Below the pieces are notes generated by a model. It ran no database searches and was not told where the DNA came from. It was given only the letters and a program-made list of their open reading frames with translations. Below are positions 4,691 through 5,452 of a DNA stretch of 5,452 nt, one piece after another. The stretch is from Verrucomicrobiota bacterium (lineage in GTDB: Bacteria; Verrucomicrobiota; Verrucomicrobiia; Methylacidiphilales; Verrucolacustridaceae). Made by a program: the position numbers and the translations under genes. The stretch is taken from NCBI GenBank assembly GCA_010024525.1, contig RGGS01000105.1, positions 1-5,452 on the forward strand. Direction: 5' to 3'. Every line of letters begins with the position of its first letter. Position 1 is the stretch's first letter.

Positions 4691-5452
4691 TCATCTCAGC
4701 CTCCCCACATTCATCACACTCGCCCCACCCGATCCGTTCTCGCTCATCTTTCCACCATTGATCGCCGTGACGATATTGGCGGAATTGGCAATCGTCATGG
4801 AACTGCTGTTTGCGGTGTTCACGAAGTGATTTCCGTTGGCCCCGATAAAGCTGACCGTGCCGGGCACCACGTTGCCGTAGGTGCGGTTGACCAATCCATC
4901 CCGCGTGCGGGCTTCGATCACCCCATGACTGGTGATGTTGGCGTTGTTAAAGACCATGGTGTGGGCGGCCAGCGTGAGTTGGCCGGCGATGTTGGCGGTC
5001 TGCATCTCCAGAATGCGTTCGGTTCCCCCCACGATATCCAGATACTTGCCCGGATTGGCCGGATCAGGTTTCACTCCGGCCAGAATCTGCGCATCCCCGG
5101 CCGAGGTGTTGATCTCCCTCATCGTCACATCACTGGCCAACTGGGCCTCCATGGTCTGACCGGCCTTGACCACCATCTTGGAAATATTGGGATCACTGAC
5201 CAACGTCCCACTCATCAGAATTCGGTCGTTCAGGTTGGCCCTCACCTCCACCTCGTCCATGCCCTCAAACTTCACGTTCACCAACCGCACGCCGTCCGGC
5301 CCCTCGATCAATGCCTTGGTGTTGTTGTTGTACTTCAGACGCAGGTCCGTGACCTTCCCCTCGCCGCCAAGCGCCGGATCGCCCACCGTCACATCCCATT
5401 TGCCGACCGAGGTCGTGGTGTTCAGATCGGACATCGCCGCCGGACCGTCAGG
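4691..5452 (-). CDS. C-terminal part of an unrecognised Asn/Thr/Gly-rich, probably surface or secreted protein
   Basis: The frame is open to the right edge, giving 253 residues and a TGA at 4693-4691. The Met encoded at 5434-5432 is preceded in frame by PDGPAA with no ribosome-binding sequence, so it is probably internal and the gene extends outside. The protein is rich in Asn, Thr, Gly, Val and Ala, has no Cys, and shows alternating hydrophobic/polar stretches typical of beta-rich, possibly beta-solenoid, exported proteins (for example GQLTLAAHTMVFNNANITSHG and GTVSFIGANGNHFVNTANSS). No transmembrane helix, LPXTG, autotransporter barrel or recognisable sorting tail is seen; it ends MNVGRLR. 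The N-terminus, where a signal peptide or named domain would be, is missing, so I give no function. It converges with the toxin gene, with 89 bases between stop codons. Confidence 0.7.
   Translation of the reverse strand, partial: PDGPAAMSDLNTTTSVGKWDVTVGDPALGGEGKVTDLRLKYNNNTKALIEGPDGVRLVNVKFEGMDEVEVRANLNDRILMSGTLVSDPNISKMVVKAGQTMEAQLASDVTMREINTSAGDAQILAGVKPDPANPGKYLDIVGGTERILEMQTANIAGQLTLAAHTMVFNNANITSHGVIEARTRDGLVNRTYGNVVPGTVSFIGANGNHFVNTANSSSMTIANSANIVTAINGGKMSENGSGGASVMNVGRLR

Noticed and set aside
3873..4694. A 273-codon - strand frame whose ATG overlaps the stop of the right-hand partial gene (ATGA)
   Set aside because: The overlap looks operon-like, but the frame is antisense to the entire toxin and antitoxin genes and into the REP region, and its translation has no recognisable domain.
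5432..5434. ATG as the start of the right-hand protein
   Set aside because: The frame stays open upstream to the window edge and there is no ribosome-binding sequence before this ATG, so it is more likely an internal methionine.

Overview
The window is a moderately GC-rich bacterial chromosome segment with five coding regions, two of them cut by the window edges. From left to right it holds the 3' part of pheT (+), leuD and leuC (both -), an RHH-type antitoxin with an overlapping MazF/PemK-type toxin (both +), and the C-terminal part of an unrecognised Asn/Thr/Gly-rich, probably secreted or surface protein (-). The style of the PheT and LeuCD proteins and the GTAG-plus-palindrome repeats would fit Verrucomicrobiota or a nearby phylum. 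This is a weak inference, because there is no rRNA or other phylogenetic marker in the window.

Left region (1-2321): pheT reads towards leuDC, so the two units converge. The roughly 217 bases between the stop codons are not featureless. A hairpin followed by eight T residues looks like an intrinsic terminator for the + strand. Immediately before it is an exact 11-bp inverted repeat (1539-1549 with 1656-1666) enclosing several smaller hairpins, one with a GNRA-type loop. Together these make a candidate structured 3' UTR or small RNA.

Middle region (1710-3769): leuC and leuD form a two-gene unit separated by one base. They encode the two subunits of 3-isopropylmalate dehydratase (leucine biosynthesis). 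LeuC carries the three cysteines of the [4Fe-4S] cluster. A second in-frame ATG gives the family's normal N-terminus, and a weak promoter-like pair sits just upstream of it.

Intergenic region between the divergent leuC and antitoxin genes (3733-4063): this is the most distinctive part. It carries four copies of a short REP element (GTAG next to a palindrome), two of them arranged head to head as a REPIN. One copy differs from the others by a compensatory base-pair swap in the stem. A 70-base stretch nearly free of G follows, then a TTGACA promoter placed so that the antitoxin mRNA would be leaderless, with an imperfect palindrome over the -10 box and start codon.

Right region (4064-5452): the toxin-antitoxin pair is a compact two-gene module, probably autoregulated by the antitoxin. 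After an 89-base gap, the convergent partial gene runs off the right edge. No tRNA, rRNA, CRISPR array, transposase or integrase was seen in the window.
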